Shown here piece by piece: positions 1 to 9,728 of a DNA stretch of 34,373 nucleotides; position 1 is the stretch's first letter; the number at the start of each line of letters is the position of its first letter. The translations under genes were made by a program, and so were the position numbers. The notes below the pieces were generated by a model. That model did no database searches and was not told the DNA's origin. It saw only the letters and a program-made list of their open reading frames with translations. Source of the DNA: a virus; IMG/VR virus record IMGVR_UViG_3300049057_000245, positions 1 through 34,373 of that record, one strand, 5' to 3'.

Positions 1-2547
1 GATTTTGACCCTGTACCTGTATTGGGTGTGCATGCCGTTGGAAAACTTGAAGATGGAAGCATTGCGTTTCAATTTGATGCAAGTGAATCATGGGTGTTTG
101 GATCCACAATCACAGGTTATGAATGGATTGCACCAGATAGTGCATCCATTGATGATGATACGAGCACGACACCGATCATCACTTATGAAACGGCGGGCAA
201 TCATCCTGTGTATTGCATTGTGACTGCAGACAATGGAAAGTCTGCGACTGGTGTACGTTTTGCTTTCCGATTCGATGATGAAAATAAGCCACACGTTGTG
301 GAAATCACGGATGACCCAACGAGTGAATATGATAACGGTGGGTGGAGTTTGGGTTTGAAGATGTTTGCAGATGCAGACCCAACAGAAATTATTGAAGGTG
401 CGTTGTGCATCCTTTTCAGCGAGGATTGGTATGGGAACACGAAGCAGTCAGTCGGTCCGATTGAGGGGCGGGAAAATATCATTTGTGTTGGATATATCTC
501 TGAGAAGGAAAATATTATTTGGGACGCTGAAGCATCCAGTGTTGAATTCACGGTGCAGGGTCCGCAGTATTGGTTGAACAAAATCACAACGAACCCAACG
601 GGTTTGGGAATTGCAACGAATACACCTGATGAATGGAACGTGATGCCTGCGTTAACCGTTGACCGTGCGTTGTGGCACATTTTGCATTGGCGTAGTAATG
701 CAACAGTTTTGATGGATATTCAATTGACGGGTGATGCACGTTACACACCAAAAATGGAAACGATGGAAGGTTCATTGTGGCGACAGTTAGGTGAAGCGGC
801 TTGGAAAAAAATATTTGGGCGAATTGGGTGTGATCGGTTTGGAAGATTTTTTGCAGTGATTGAACCGCAGTGTGTGCCCGTGGAAGATAGAACGTGGGAC
901 ACTGTGATGACTTTGGTGAAGAAAGATTGGCGACAACGCGTGAGCACACGCCGAATTTCAGAACGTCAGTTGGCGATGTTGAGCACAAGCGGTTGGTTGT
1001 GTGATGCAACTGGCTCGGTGAACACGTTGTATTCTTTGGCGTTGGGCCACATTCATGCTGACTATGGCGATACAGAAATTATTGACCAGTTGTTGGTGGC
1101 CAGCCAAGCACAAGCGAATGAGCAAGCAGGTTTGTATATGGGTTGGATCAATAACCCCTTCCCTGAGTTTGAATTTGATTTGGGACAGAACAACCGCGTG
1201 ATTGATTTGTTTCCGAATCAGTTTTTGGATGTGAACTTATTAGCTGAAGATAATCCGCGTGGAATCGCGTATGAAGGCAACCTGATTCCACGGTCAATTA
1301 CTTTGCGCTTTGATTCTGAAGCTGGCTGTTGGGATACAGAAATATTTTGTGAAGCAGAGACATTCCCTGAGCTGGCGATTGATGGAGATATTCCAGCAAC
1401 GACAGGTATCGGTGACTATGATTTTTCATTACCGCCTTTGCCAGATTTCCCTGAATTGGATCTCGGGGCATTAGGAGATCTCGTTTACATGCCGCCTGAT
1501 GTGGTGAATGCAAACCACCCCAAACAAGTAGTGATTACATCGAATAATTTTGGCGTTTTATATACGGTCGATTTTGATGCGGAGAACCCCACTTGGCAAA
1601 CGATGAACAACGGTTTGAGCAGTACGGAAATTCAAGAAATTGCACAAATTGTTGTTGCGCGCTCAGGCGCACTTTACATCATGACAGGAGGATATTCTGG
1701 TTCAGGTGGCGGCTGGGACAGCATTTATCGAGCAAGCGCATTAGGTGCCACATGGGTGAAAGTTTTCAGTGCCACCGAATATTCAGCAACTGCAAAAATT
1801 AGTGGTTTGGGTGTAAACCCATTAGCGGATGACCAAGTTGCAATTGTTGTGGGAGATAGCTACATTAGTTTTGGTGATTTAGATACTCATAACATTTATG
1901 TGGGCAACAACGGTTCGTTTAGCGCGGGAGGCTTAGCCCGCCTTAAATTTAATTATTATCAAAAAGGGATTGTCTTTTGGAAAAACAATTGGATTGTCTC
2001 TGGGCATCGTCCCTTTGGTATTGGTGGTTCGTTGGCATCATCTCGATATTGGCAATTTGATGAAGGCGGCTCTTTAGTTGGCGACCAAGATGGAGTGTCA
2101 TGGGGAAGCGGAGCAGGTGCAACGGTTGGGGATGCGCATGCGATTTCGTCGGTCAATTTAATTTTATGGGGTTGCAACACCACGAGTGATTATTCGATTG
2201 TGGAAGATTTAGAAGGACTGAGCATTACAGATGTATTGACAGGCATTCATGTTTTGCAAGTGCAAGATATGGCCATTTCACCGACGAATGTGTATGCGAT
2301 GGGCAATGATTCGGGTGTGGCATATAAATCAACTGACAGTTTGGCAACATGGTCTGCGGTTTCAGGCGTGATTCCAAACGGCTCGGATGTGTGGGAAAAC
2401 TGTGGAGATAACAACCGCTTTCTTTTTGGCGGCGGCACGGTGATGCGCTTGACAATTGATCAGGGTGCTACCTACGTCAATAAAAATGGCAACCTTGGGT
2501 ACATTGCACCGTTGATTGACATCACAGGAATTAGGTTTATCGCATGA
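1..2547 (+). CDS. Tail-tip / receptor-binding structural protein with PKD-like and beta-propeller parts (5' partial)
   Basis: The frame is open from base 1, so the start lies upstream; 848 residues are visible. Residues about 10-100 look like a PKD/Ig-like domain (alternating strands, a GYEW motif followed by a serine/threonine-rich stretch). Residues about 100-460 resemble a phage tail-hub or tail-tip module. A proline-rich linker (about 465-500) leads to a C-terminal half with BNR/sialidase-like strands (for example STDSLATW near the end), typical of beta-propellers. The product is probably exposed at the tail end and binds the host surface. Its stop overlaps the next start by 4 bases (ATGA), so translation is coupled. 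The structural role rests on composition and neighbourhood; no exact family is recognised. Confidence 0.75.
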   Translation, partial: DFDPVPVLGVHAVGKLEDGSIAFQFDASESWVFGSTITGYEWIAPDSASIDDDTSTTPIITYETAGNHPVYCIVTADNGKSATGVRFAFRFDDENKPHVVEITDDPTSEYDNGGWSLGLKMFADADPTEIIEGALCILFSEDWYGNTKQSVGPIEGRENIICVGYISEKENIIWDAEASSVEFTVQGPQYWLNKITTNPTGLGIATNTPDEWNVMPALTVDRALWHILHWRSNATVLMDIQLTGDARYTPKMETMEGSLWRQLGEAAWKKIFGRIGCDRFGRFFAVIEPQCVPVEDRTWDTVMTLVKKDWRQRVSTRRISERQLAMLSTSGWLCDATGSVNTLYSLALGHIHADYGDTEIIDQLLVASQAQANEQAGLYMGWINNPFPEFEFDLGQNNRVIDLFPNQFLDVNLLAEDNPRGIAYEGNLIPRSITLRFDSEAGCWDTEIFCEAETFPELAIDGDIPATTGIGDYDFSLPPLPDFPELDLGALGDLVYMPPDVVNANHPKQVVITSNNFGVLYTVDFDAENPTWQTMNNGLSSTEIQEIAQIVVARSGALYIMTGGYSGSGGGWDSIYRASALGATWVKVFSATEYSATAKISGLGVNPLADDQVAIVVGDSYISFGDLDTHNIYVGNNGSFSAGGLARLKFNYYQKGIVFWKNNWIVSGHRPFGIGGSLASSRYWQFDEGGSLVGDQDGVSWGSGAGATVGDAHAISSVNLILWGCNTTSDYSIVEDLEGLSITDVLTGIHVLQVQDMAISPTNVYAMGNDSGVAYKSTDSLATWSAVSGVIPNGSDVWENCGDNNRFLFGGGTVMRLTIDQGATYVNKNGNLGYIAPLIDITGIRFIA

Positions 2548-3722
2548 GTGATTTAAGAAGCATTCAAAACACATTCAAGGCTTTGAGCAAGCGCAAAGAT
2601 ATTGAGATGCCTGGCTTCTTGGGTAACCTTGGAGGCGTTGTTCAAGCTGACAACTTCCAAAATGTGTATGTAACTCTGTGGAATGGTGAAGTTGTGACGG
2701 TGAATAATCAACGTGTGCCTAATATTCGACGATTGCCCGTCATTGTTGGTTATGACGCGACCAACCCGAATATGCGACAGGTATTGCGCTCGCGGGAAGC
2801 CTTCCCTGATAAGCATTTCAAGGATATTGCATTGCATGCTAAGACCCATGAATGGGGAGAGTTGGATACATTATGGATTCGGGCACAACAATTTTTACCT
2901 GGTTTGATAGTGCCTAACGATGATCTATCGGTTCATTACACAGGCGGATGGTATTTCTTAAATGGTTGGCATGTATTGCCCGCTCAAGATATTGATTTAT
3001 CCGCAAACGTTCCTGACAGTGGTGCGATTTTTGTTTTGCCTGAAGTAGATGAAGACGGTGTGATTACTTTAGCAGAAGGCAGCGCGGCTGATTCAAGAAG
3101 TGTATTGACCAATACGAATATTCCAAGCCAGAGTGATAATAAAAAATCACTCAAGTATGCAATTAAGTTATATGAGGGACAAACTACTGTACTTGAAACA
3201 AAAACTGATAGTGATCTTGTTGATTTGCGTTGGGGAGGTGCTGACCCTGCCGATTGGAATGAAATTTTCAATATGCCTGATTGGATTGGCAAAGCTTTAG
3301 AGCCAGCAACAATTGTTACTGGCAAAGAGATGCCGTCTTATTTTATAGATGGCACGCTGGCGGTTTACACAGATGTGACGGCATCTTTCGTTGCTCAAAG
3401 ATATATGAAACTACACAGCATTTTGATTCACTGCAAGGATAAAGGCAGTGCGGATACAACGATTGTAGATGCACATTTGAACGGCACAACGATTTTCACG
3501 GACCAAGATAAACGCCCGATGTTAGATTGGGACGCGACAGAAGATTATGCAATATCAGATACACCCGATGTGATTGAACTTGCCCCAGGTGATGTATTGA
3601 CATTTGATATTGATGAAATTGCAATGGATGTAAGTGGATTGACGATCACACCGTTTGAACGAGTTGTTGAATTGGTCACGATTGAAGATGACATCGCGAC
3701 CGTACAAGTGGAGATGACATAA
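2544..3722 (+). CDS. Phage tail structural protein, hypothetical, beta-rich
   Basis: This 392-residue protein starts inside the stop of the upstream tail gene (ATGA overlap) and ends in a TAATG junction with the next gene. It has no signal peptide or membrane segment. Residues about 30-65 read like a short beta domain that handles a changing value (NVYVTLWNGEVVTVNNQRV). The C-terminal part, about 265-392, has the alternating strand pattern of a jelly-roll or lectin-like fold ending in an acidic tail. No catalytic motif is visible. Its place between the tail-tip protein and tail-fibre genes supports a virion role, perhaps a baseplate or fibre-attachment protein. The exact function is unknown. 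Confidence 0.7.
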   Translation: MSDLRSIQNTFKALSKRKDIEMPGFLGNLGGVVQADNFQNVYVTLWNGEVVTVNNQRVPNIRRLPVIVGYDATNPNMRQVLRSREAFPDKHFKDIALHAKTHEWGELDTLWIRAQQFLPGLIVPNDDLSVHYTGGWYFLNGWHVLPAQDIDLSANVPDSGAIFVLPEVDEDGVITLAEGSAADSRSVLTNTNIPSQSDNKKSLKYAIKLYEGQTTVLETKTDSDLVDLRWGGADPADWNEIFNMPDWIGKALEPATIVTGKEMPSYFIDGTLAVYTDVTASFVAQRYMKLHSILIHCKDKGSADTTIVDAHLNGTTIFTDQDKRPMLDWDATEDYAISDTPDVIELAPGDVLTFDIDEIAMDVSGLTITPFERVVELVTIEDDIATVQVEMT

Positions 3723-4381
3723 TGGAATTAAAAAATACACCTTTAGGACAAAGACCAGCACTCATTAATTGGCATTATGCAGACACTACAGAACGTGAAG
3801 CTGCAACAGGATTCACAGAAGCTGACGTGGATAAATGTGCGTTGGATGAAGATAACGATTCTATTTGGCGGCTGAAAGACCATGACCCAATCACATGGGT
3901 TGAAGTGACTAGCATTGCTGATGAGGCATTGAATGACTACATTTTGATTAGTGATCAAAAGTCTGCAAACACAGATGGAGGTTCGTTCACCAGTGGCGCA
4001 TGGCGTACGAGGACTTTAAATACAGAAGTTTCAGATTCTGGAAATCATGCATCGGTGGCTTCCAATCAGATCACACTTGCGGCTGGAACTTATCGTGTTC
4101 GAGCCTCTGCACCTGGTAAACAATGTAATGGACACATGGTTAAGTTGTATAACATCACCAATTCGGTTGATATTCTTTTAGGCACTTCAATGTTTGCAGG
4201 AAGCGGATCGACTGGTGAGAACCGCTCTGAAGTAGTGGGGGAATTCACGATTGCAGCTCCAAAAGTAATTGAGCTTCAACATCGTTGTGAGACGACGAGA
4301 AATACTGATGGCTTTGGCGGACCTGCAAATATAGGTGAAACTGAAACCTATGCCATTGTAGAACTTGTGAAGGTTGCATAA
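3722..4381 (+). CDS. Tail-fibre accessory protein with C1q/TNF-like jelly-roll domain
   Basis: The start overlaps the previous stop by one base (TAATG), and the next gene begins at the base after its stop. Residues about 90-219 follow a pattern common in phage tail fibres: WRTRTLNTEV, then a short spacer, then ITLAAGTYRVRASAP, then KLYNITNS, and an ELQHRCET strand near the end. Related jelly-roll domains form trimeric knobs that touch host polysaccharides or proteins. The N-terminal 90 residues are probably the attachment part. Assignment to tail-fibre proteins is good on pattern; ligand and exact position are unknown. Confidence 0.75.
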   Translation: MELKNTPLGQRPALINWHYADTTEREAATGFTEADVDKCALDEDNDSIWRLKDHDPITWVEVTSIADEALNDYILISDQKSANTDGGSFTSGAWRTRTLNTEVSDSGNHASVASNQITLAAGTYRVRASAPGKQCNGHMVKLYNITNSVDILLGTSMFAGSGSTGENRSEVVGEFTIAAPKVIELQHRCETTRNTDGFGGPANIGETETYAIVELVKVA

Positions 4382-6160
4382 ATGCGTCAAGGTCAACGCG
4401 AAGTTGGTTCAGCTTATATTCAATTTCAATGCCAAGAAGATGATTTGGCAGTGTTAGTTCCAAATCCCGAAGGGGGAATGATTGCATTTATTTGGACAAC
4501 AGACCCAGAAGTAGATGGGAGGCTTGTTAAGTATGATCCTACTGTTCCTGAATGGTCGGAATTTGGCGCAGGTGGTGGAGGAAGTGGGACGGTTGAATCT
4601 GTCACAGGTGATGGGGTTGATAACACTGACCCTGATAATCCTGTAATAAGTTTTCCTACACCTGCTGATATTGGCGCAGAAGAAGTTGTAAATAAAGCAA
4701 CTGATTTTTCCACTGTAAACAATACGCTTTATCCATCTGTTCAAGCAGTCAAAAATTACGTTGATACATTGTCTGCTGGATTGAAGTGGAAGACATCCGT
4801 AAAAGTTGCTACAACAGTTACTGGAACATTAGCTTCTTCATTTGAAAACGGTGATACTGTTGATGGTATATCACTTGTTACTGGTGATAGAATTCTCATC
4901 AAAGACCAAGCAAGCGGAACTGAAAACGGTATTTACATTGTAAATGCTTCTGGCGCACCAACTCGTGCAACTGATGCAGATTCTGAAACTGAACTTGTTT
5001 CTGCTTCTGTGTTCGTTGAACAAGGAACAGCTAATGCTGATAAGGCTTTTGTCTGCACAAATGATGCCATAACACTTGGCGTGACTAATATAAATTTTGT
5101 TGCATTCTTGACAGTCCTTGGCGCGTTAATCGCTTCTAACGATTTGTCTGACCTAACAAATGTTAGTACTGCAAGAACAAATCTTGGTGGTACAACTGTT
5201 GGTCAAAATATTTTTACTGGTGCAGACCCAAGTGCCGTTCGTTACATAAGAATAAATGCTGACAATACTATTACATTTAGGTCTGCTTCTGAAATAATTA
5301 CAGACTTAGGTTTGACTACTGATGGTTGGGTAACTGATTCAAATACATGGACATTCAAGAACAGAACACAAGCCTATACTAATGACCCCGCCGCAGGACA
5401 ATCCATTACATTGAACATGATAAACACTGCCGATTTTTTGGTAGGAAGTGATGTAACCGTTTCAAGTTCTGCTGGAAGTGAACATACAACAATTTTATCT
5501 GTTGTTGCAAATACGTCTATCACAGTCAACCAGCTAATACTCAATCATACAACTACCAGTCGTTTAGTCACACTGTTAGATGTATTTGAAATTAATGCAG
5601 ATGTGACAGCGGATATAAAAAAGGGTACTTATCTTAAGTTCACACAAACGACTGTGAAATATGGCATTGTACAATCTTCAACTTTTGGCAGTGGCGTCAC
5701 AAAAATTGTAATGATACACAATACAGATTATGCGCTTGTAAACGCGGCAATATCTAGTACTTATTACAGCAATATTGTTTACCCTTCGGGTTGGCCAATT
5801 TTCTTTAATTATGACCCAGAGCCTTTAGGTTGGTCAACTTATCCAGTGACCGATATAAGCTATAAATACTATACAGTCGGTGCTGTAATGACCGTTATCA
5901 TTTCACAGAGTTCAGATGGTGGTGTAAGCAATGCAACTACTCTTACTTTTTCAGCACCTGTTACTATTACTAATGTTGTTGGTGTTGCACATTCTACAAC
6001 TGTTGACAACAGTAGCATATTAACTACAGCGGCAAGAACAGTAGTAACTGCGATTAGTTCTAGGTCACTAACTTCTCGTACTAATATGACAACTGGTGCA
6101 TGGACGGCATCAGGCGCAAAACGAGTAGTCTTTATGTTATCAAATCTACAATGGGATTAA
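4382..6160 (+). CDS. Tail-fibre protein
   Basis: The 592-residue product starts directly after the previous stop. Residues about 1-60 probably attach to the tail. A glycine linker (GAGGGGSG, near residue 63) follows. Residues about 105-130 hold the tail-fibre module reading NNTLYPSVQAVKNYVD, known from many fibre proteins. Residues about 130-245 form a domain rich in G-D-R-I-L-I-KDQ strands, also common in fibres. The remainder is threonine, serine and asparagine rich, as expected for a beta-fibrous stalk and receptor-binding tip. The gene is more AT-rich in its wobble positions than the preceding tail genes, which fits modular exchange of fibre genes. The receptor is unknown. Confidence 0.85.
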   Translation: MRQGQREVGSAYIQFQCQEDDLAVLVPNPEGGMIAFIWTTDPEVDGRLVKYDPTVPEWSEFGAGGGGSGTVESVTGDGVDNTDPDNPVISFPTPADIGAEEVVNKATDFSTVNNTLYPSVQAVKNYVDTLSAGLKWKTSVKVATTVTGTLASSFENGDTVDGISLVTGDRILIKDQASGTENGIYIVNASGAPTRATDADSETELVSASVFVEQGTANADKAFVCTNDAITLGVTNINFVAFLTVLGALIASNDLSDLTNVSTARTNLGGTTVGQNIFTGADPSAVRYIRINADNTITFRSASEIITDLGLTTDGWVTDSNTWTFKNRTQAYTNDPAAGQSITLNMINTADFLVGSDVTVSSSAGSEHTTILSVVANTSITVNQLILNHTTTSRLVTLLDVFEINADVTADIKKGTYLKFTQTTVKYGIVQSSTFGSGVTKIVMIHNTDYALVNAAISSTYYSNIVYPSGWPIFFNYDPEPLGWSTYPVTDISYKYYTVGAVMTVIISQSSDGGVSNATTLTFSAPVTITNVVGVAHSTTVDNSSILTTAARTVVTAISSRSLTSRTNMTTGAWTASGAKRVVFMLSNLQWD

Positions 6161-6162
6161 TT

Positions 6163-6609
6163 ATGACAATCATATCCGAAGAACAACAATGGACGACACT
6201 ACTTCAAAATGCAGGGCTTCCAGTTAAAAGAGCATACAAAGAAACGTTCGATGATGGTAGTTTTGTTATTCAAGCTGAATTTACAACTGGATTGACCACT
6301 GTTCAAAATGAACTGTTCTTAAGCCTAACGAATCCAGCAAAACTGCGCGAACAACAAGCAAGGCTACAGGCTAAAGCAATTTCAAACTGGTCAACATGGA
6401 CAGAACAACAAGCACTTGACTGGCTCCAAACAAATATTGGAGATCCACTCAACACACCAATACCACCAAACCCAATGACAGTACAGCAAATAAGAGCCGT
6501 GCTAGTCAGCATTGTCGATACCATGAAAAAACAATACGATGCAGAAAAAGCAATGGCGAGAATGATTGTTGCTTTGCGAAATAAAACATGGAGTGATTTG
6601 CCTGATTAA
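6163..6609 (+). CDS. Hypothetical small protein at the end of the tail-fibre module
   Basis: The ATG at 6163 lies three bases after the fibre stop; an ATG at 6151 in the same frame would overlap the fibre gene. The product has 148 residues. The N-terminal half is mixed beta, with the segment FDDGSFVIQAEFTTGL. The C-terminal half is helical and rich in glutamine and alanine (about 65-140), with a short proline stretch (NTPIPPNP) in the middle. There is no membrane segment or cysteine motif. Position directly after the fibre gene suggests a fibre-assembly chaperone or minor tail protein, but no family is recognised. Confidence 0.65.
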   Translation: MTIISEEQQWTTLLQNAGLPVKRAYKETFDDGSFVIQAEFTTGLTTVQNELFLSLTNPAKLREQQARLQAKAISNWSTWTEQQALDWLQTNIGDPLNTPIPPNPMTVQQIRAVLVSIVDTMKKQYDAEKAMARMIVALRNKTWSDLPD

Positions 6610-6630
6610 TCGGCATATTGACTTAATCTG

Positions 6631-8067
6631 ATGGCACCGCGTGAAACGCAAGATTTCAAAGAATTACTGAAGAGAGCAAAAAAACTTATAGGCGATGGCT
6701 CAGCCAAAAGTTTCACTGACTTAGCACAATTACTGAAGGTCAACCAAAGCACACTCAGGGTCGGTTTTCGTAGAAATTTTGATATCCAAACTGTTGACGA
6801 TATTTTGAAGTTTGTTTCGGATGGCTTTGAAGCAACAAATCTGATTGGTTCTGAAAATGCTGATAAGCTGGAAGTTAATATAGATGGCAATCAGGGCAAG
6901 ATCCGCAGTGTAATTGTTGAAGGTCAAATCAAAACCATAGAACAACTCCTGAAGCTTGCAGGGGTTGGCAAAGAGTATTACGTGCATAATCCCAAAATTA
7001 AAAAATGGGATGTTGCACTGAAGCGGAAAGTTGGTAAAGACGAAGAAGTGATAGAGGTCGTGCCGAGCATTTACATTGAGGCGCCACTTCGCAAAAAGAA
7101 TCCAATCGCGTTTGAACCTGTCATTGCACCAATTCATATCGAATTACCGAAACTTCCGAAAATGAAATCAAACAAGCAGGGTGGTGTGAAGCGTGGTTTG
7201 ATCATCAATGACACCCAGTTTGGCTTTCGCAGAACTCTACATACAACGCAACTGCATCCATTTCATGATCGTCGCGTATTGGATCTGGCATTACAAATTT
7301 GCCAGACCGAACAAATTGACCACATTTCTCATGGTGGTGATTTGGCAGATCTCAGTGAATGGTCCAATAAGTTTTTAGCTGAACCTGAGTTCTATTGGAC
7401 AACGCAACCCGCATTGTTAGAGACAGCATGGTGGTTGACACAGTTTCGGCTTGCACGACCTAACGCTGAGATGAAAATACTTGAAGGCAATCACGATCTG
7501 CGAATGCCAATTCTGATCACAAGTAATTTGCGACAGGCATATAAAATAAAAGCAGTGGATGAAATGGAACTGCCGCCTCAAATGACTATCCCGAGGTTGC
7601 TTGCTCTCCATAAGCTGAATATTGATTACGTGAATGGATATCCTGACAATGGATATTGGTTGAATTCAAATGTTTATATTACGCATGGAGATCTCGTTCG
7701 GGGAACACCAGGTAGAACAGCAAACGCGCTGACTGCACGACAAGCATTTACAACAATCTTTGGCCATATTCATCGCCGAGAAAGTGTCACACGCCGAATG
7801 AAAGTTCACGATGGAGATCTAATTTACACAGCATTTTGCCCTGGCTGTGCATGTCACATTGATGGGCGTGTGCCTGGCTCAAAAAGCAGTGATCAATGGC
7901 AACAAGGCTTGGCCATCATCGAATACTCGGAAGATAGTGAGAACATCATTCCGATATCTATTTCAGATGGAACAATGATTTATGGCGGAAAGGTATGGAA
8001 GGCTAGGGACCGCGAGGTCGAGATCAATCAGTTTTTGACTGAGAGTTTGGAAAGTGTTGCGGTGTAA
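6631..8067 (+). CDS. Calcineurin-like metallophosphoesterase with N-terminal HTH-like region
   Basis: The 478-residue protein carries the metallophosphoesterase motifs in order: D194-T-Q196 (usually D-x-H, so the histidine is replaced by glutamine), GGD at 235-237, GNHD at 286-289, THGD at 351-354 and GHIH at 378-381. These bind two metal ions and hydrolyse phosphoesters. Residues about 15-50 (KSFTDLAQLLKVNQSTLRVG) resemble a helix-turn-helix. Residues about 115-132 form a strand-rich linker seen in phage members of this family. No Shine-Dalgarno is obvious before 6631. The gene is the last rightward gene before the leftward integrase, with the two stops separated by one base. The role may be DNA or nucleotide processing in the host; the substrate is unknown. 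Confidence 0.85.
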   Translation: MAPRETQDFKELLKRAKKLIGDGSAKSFTDLAQLLKVNQSTLRVGFRRNFDIQTVDDILKFVSDGFEATNLIGSENADKLEVNIDGNQGKIRSVIVEGQIKTIEQLLKLAGVGKEYYVHNPKIKKWDVALKRKVGKDEEVIEVVPSIYIEAPLRKKNPIAFEPVIAPIHIELPKLPKMKSNKQGGVKRGLIINDTQFGFRRTLHTTQLHPFHDRRVLDLALQICQTEQIDHISHGGDLADLSEWSNKFLAEPEFYWTTQPALLETAWWLTQFRLARPNAEMKILEGNHDLRMPILITSNLRQAYKIKAVDEMELPPQMTIPRLLALHKLNIDYVNGYPDNGYWLNSNVYITHGDLVRGTPGRTANALTARQAFTTIFGHIHRRESVTRRMKVHDGDLIYTAFCPGCACHIDGRVPGSKSSDQWQQGLAIIEYSEDSENIIPISISDGTMIYGGKVWKARDREVEINQFLTESLESVAV

Positions 8068-8068
8068 A

Positions 8069-9727
8069 TTATTTTTTCTTTTTTGGTCTCCCTGGTGGGG
8101 GAATGGTAGCTTCAAAAAATAAACTGTGTCTATATATTGGTGCCCCTACGGGAGTAGGGAATATAGACACAGTCAGCTTAGTGGGAGGCTTTTTTTTTAG
8201 TTCAGGGGTGTGGTAGTAAACAACTCTACCGATGATGTGCCTGCCGTTGCGGTCGATGATGACTTCGTGGATGATTCCGAGCAAGGTTTGGCGGATGAAG
8301 GCGGGATCTTTGCTTTGCAGATCGGCTTTTATTTTGTGGATTGCAACTTTGGCCTGTTCTTCATTGGGAATGAAGACAGGCAAGTTGCTTTGACTTTTGA
8401 GTTTCGCGATCTGTGACTGCAATTCTATCTCTTCTTGCTCTAGGGTAGAGAGTTTTTTCAGCAGAGCTTGTGAATGAGCTTTTTCAGCGATGGCATTGAC
8501 AGTGTTTGATAATTTTTTTCGGACTGTGGCAAGCTGGGCGGTGAGAGAGGCTAGTTCTTCATCAATAGTTTGTTGACGATTTGCGTTTTGTGTTTGAAAT
8601 GTGGTGAGCACGTTGATTAAGTTTTGAGGTTCATCGAAAAATCTCAGCAGTTCCTTGATGACCATCTCTTCCACAATTTTTGCTGGTACAGGTTTTGCAG
8701 TACAGGTCTTTTTTATTTTTGCCGCCGCACAACGATAACGAAGATAGTCATCGCTGTATGGTTGTGGAGAGTTCATACCGTTCATTGGGGAGCCACAACG
8801 GGCGCACTTGATAATGCCTGAAAGAATGTATACGCTGTTTGTTCGACGTGGATGATTAGCGATGCTGTTCATGTGTTTTCTTTGCATGGCGGCTTGCAAT
8901 ATGGTTTGCACTTTATCCCATAATTTTCTTGGGACTGTGGGGGCACAATATTTTTCTATGATCATGTCACCAAAGTGGAGTGTGCCGATGTAGATGGGGT
9001 TTTGGAAAAATGTGGTGTATGAATTTATGGAGTTAAAGAGTTTTGTTTTTGCATGGATTTGACCAAGACTTTTGCCTTCAGCTTTCATTTGAAAAGCTTT
9101 GTTGATGCGGCTTTTGAAATTGGGATCTGGATCGCGACGGTGAGCTCTGCGCTCGATGCCATCAATACTGGTTATTTTGATGGGAGTGCGCTTCATGCCC
9201 ACTGGAGGAAAGCCTGGTACTGCACCTTGTTTTACGTTGTGACGAAGACCGCGCCATGCACCCATTGCCGCTTCATCTTTTTTTTGTTTGTTGGCAATAT
9301 CTATGATGGTTTCAATTACGGGACCAAATTCACCTTCGGGGATTTTATCTGTTAGGGAATGGATGACGATTCCGCGATGCCGCAGAATGGATTTGTAAAG
9401 TTGTGAATCAACTGCCCCGCCACGAGAGAAGCGCGCAAAATTCCAAACGAGTAAACCATTTGGTTTTTCACTTGAGGTGGATAAGCTCATCATGTAATCG
9501 AAGTCATTGCGCCCTTGCGTTGTGCCGCCTGACTTGTGTACGTCTTCAAATGGGGGGAGCGACAAGATGAGATTGTATTTGGTGCAGTATTCGAGAATCA
9601 TTTCACGTTGTTGTTCAACGGAGCGCTCTTGTGTGGGTCCGCCGCTGTCACGCAGATATGCCCAGACTGTTGAACCAGCGGGAAGCGAAGAGGGAGGCGG
9701 CTCTAAACGGAGTTTGTCAGAGCTCAT
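8069..9727 (-). CDS. Large serine recombinase (phage integrase family)
   Basis: The protein (552 residues from the ATG at 9727; an in-frame TTG lies at 9739) has the large serine integrase layout. The N-terminal resolvase domain carries WAYLRDSGG with candidate catalytic Ser28, VEQQREMI, and VWNFARFSRGG. The recombinase domain (about 160-300) follows. A zinc ribbon with CARC and later RYRC and a third cysteine comes at about 310-350. A coiled coil lies at about 395-450. It would cut and join DNA at short attachment sites. The start sits one base after the stop of the upstream leftward gene, so it is probably co-transcribed with the regulator. The 3' end carries a strong nested inverted repeat (8123-8173) that is translated. 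Confidence 0.92.
   Translation of the reverse strand: MSSDKLRLEPPPSSLPAGSTVWAYLRDSGGPTQERSVEQQREMILEYCTKYNLILSLPPFEDVHKSGGTTQGRNDFDYMMSLSTSSEKPNGLLVWNFARFSRGGAVDSQLYKSILRHRGIVIHSLTDKIPEGEFGPVIETIIDIANKQKKDEAAMGAWRGLRHNVKQGAVPGFPPVGMKRTPIKITSIDGIERRAHRRDPDPNFKSRINKAFQMKAEGKSLGQIHAKTKLFNSINSYTTFFQNPIYIGTLHFGDMIIEKYCAPTVPRKLWDKVQTILQAAMQRKHMNSIANHPRRTNSVYILSGIIKCARCGSPMNGMNSPQPYSDDYLRYRCAAAKIKKTCTAKPVPAKIVEEMVIKELLRFFDEPQNLINVLTTFQTQNANRQQTIDEELASLTAQLATVRKKLSNTVNAIAEKAHSQALLKKLSTLEQEEIELQSQIAKLKSQSNLPVFIPNEEQAKVAIHKIKADLQSKDPAFIRQTLLGIIHEVIIDRNGRHIIGRVVYYHTPELKKKPPTKLTVSIFPTPVGAPIYRHSLFFEATIPPPGRPKKKK
8123..8173. repeat. Nested inverted repeat inside the 3' end of the serine recombinase gene
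   Basis: A perfect 13-bp inverted repeat (ACTGTGTCTATAT at 8123-8135 and its complement at 8161-8173) encloses a second hairpin CCCTAC-GGGA-GTAGGG (8144-8159). The inner arm resembles the GCCCCTAC/GTAGGGGC element seen at 27710-27791 and 33319-33353. The whole element is translated in frame in the recombinase. It may also stop transcription of the convergent rightward gene, although the nearest rightward T-run (8190-8198) lies 16 bases past the stem. It is a candidate for an inserted palindromic element. Confidence 0.75.
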
Positions 9728-9728
9728 T

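Noticed and set aside
584-1009. Long leftward frames opposite the tail-tip gene
   Set aside because: No ribosome site, composition of a reverse-strand shadow, and the rightward frame is clearly coding.
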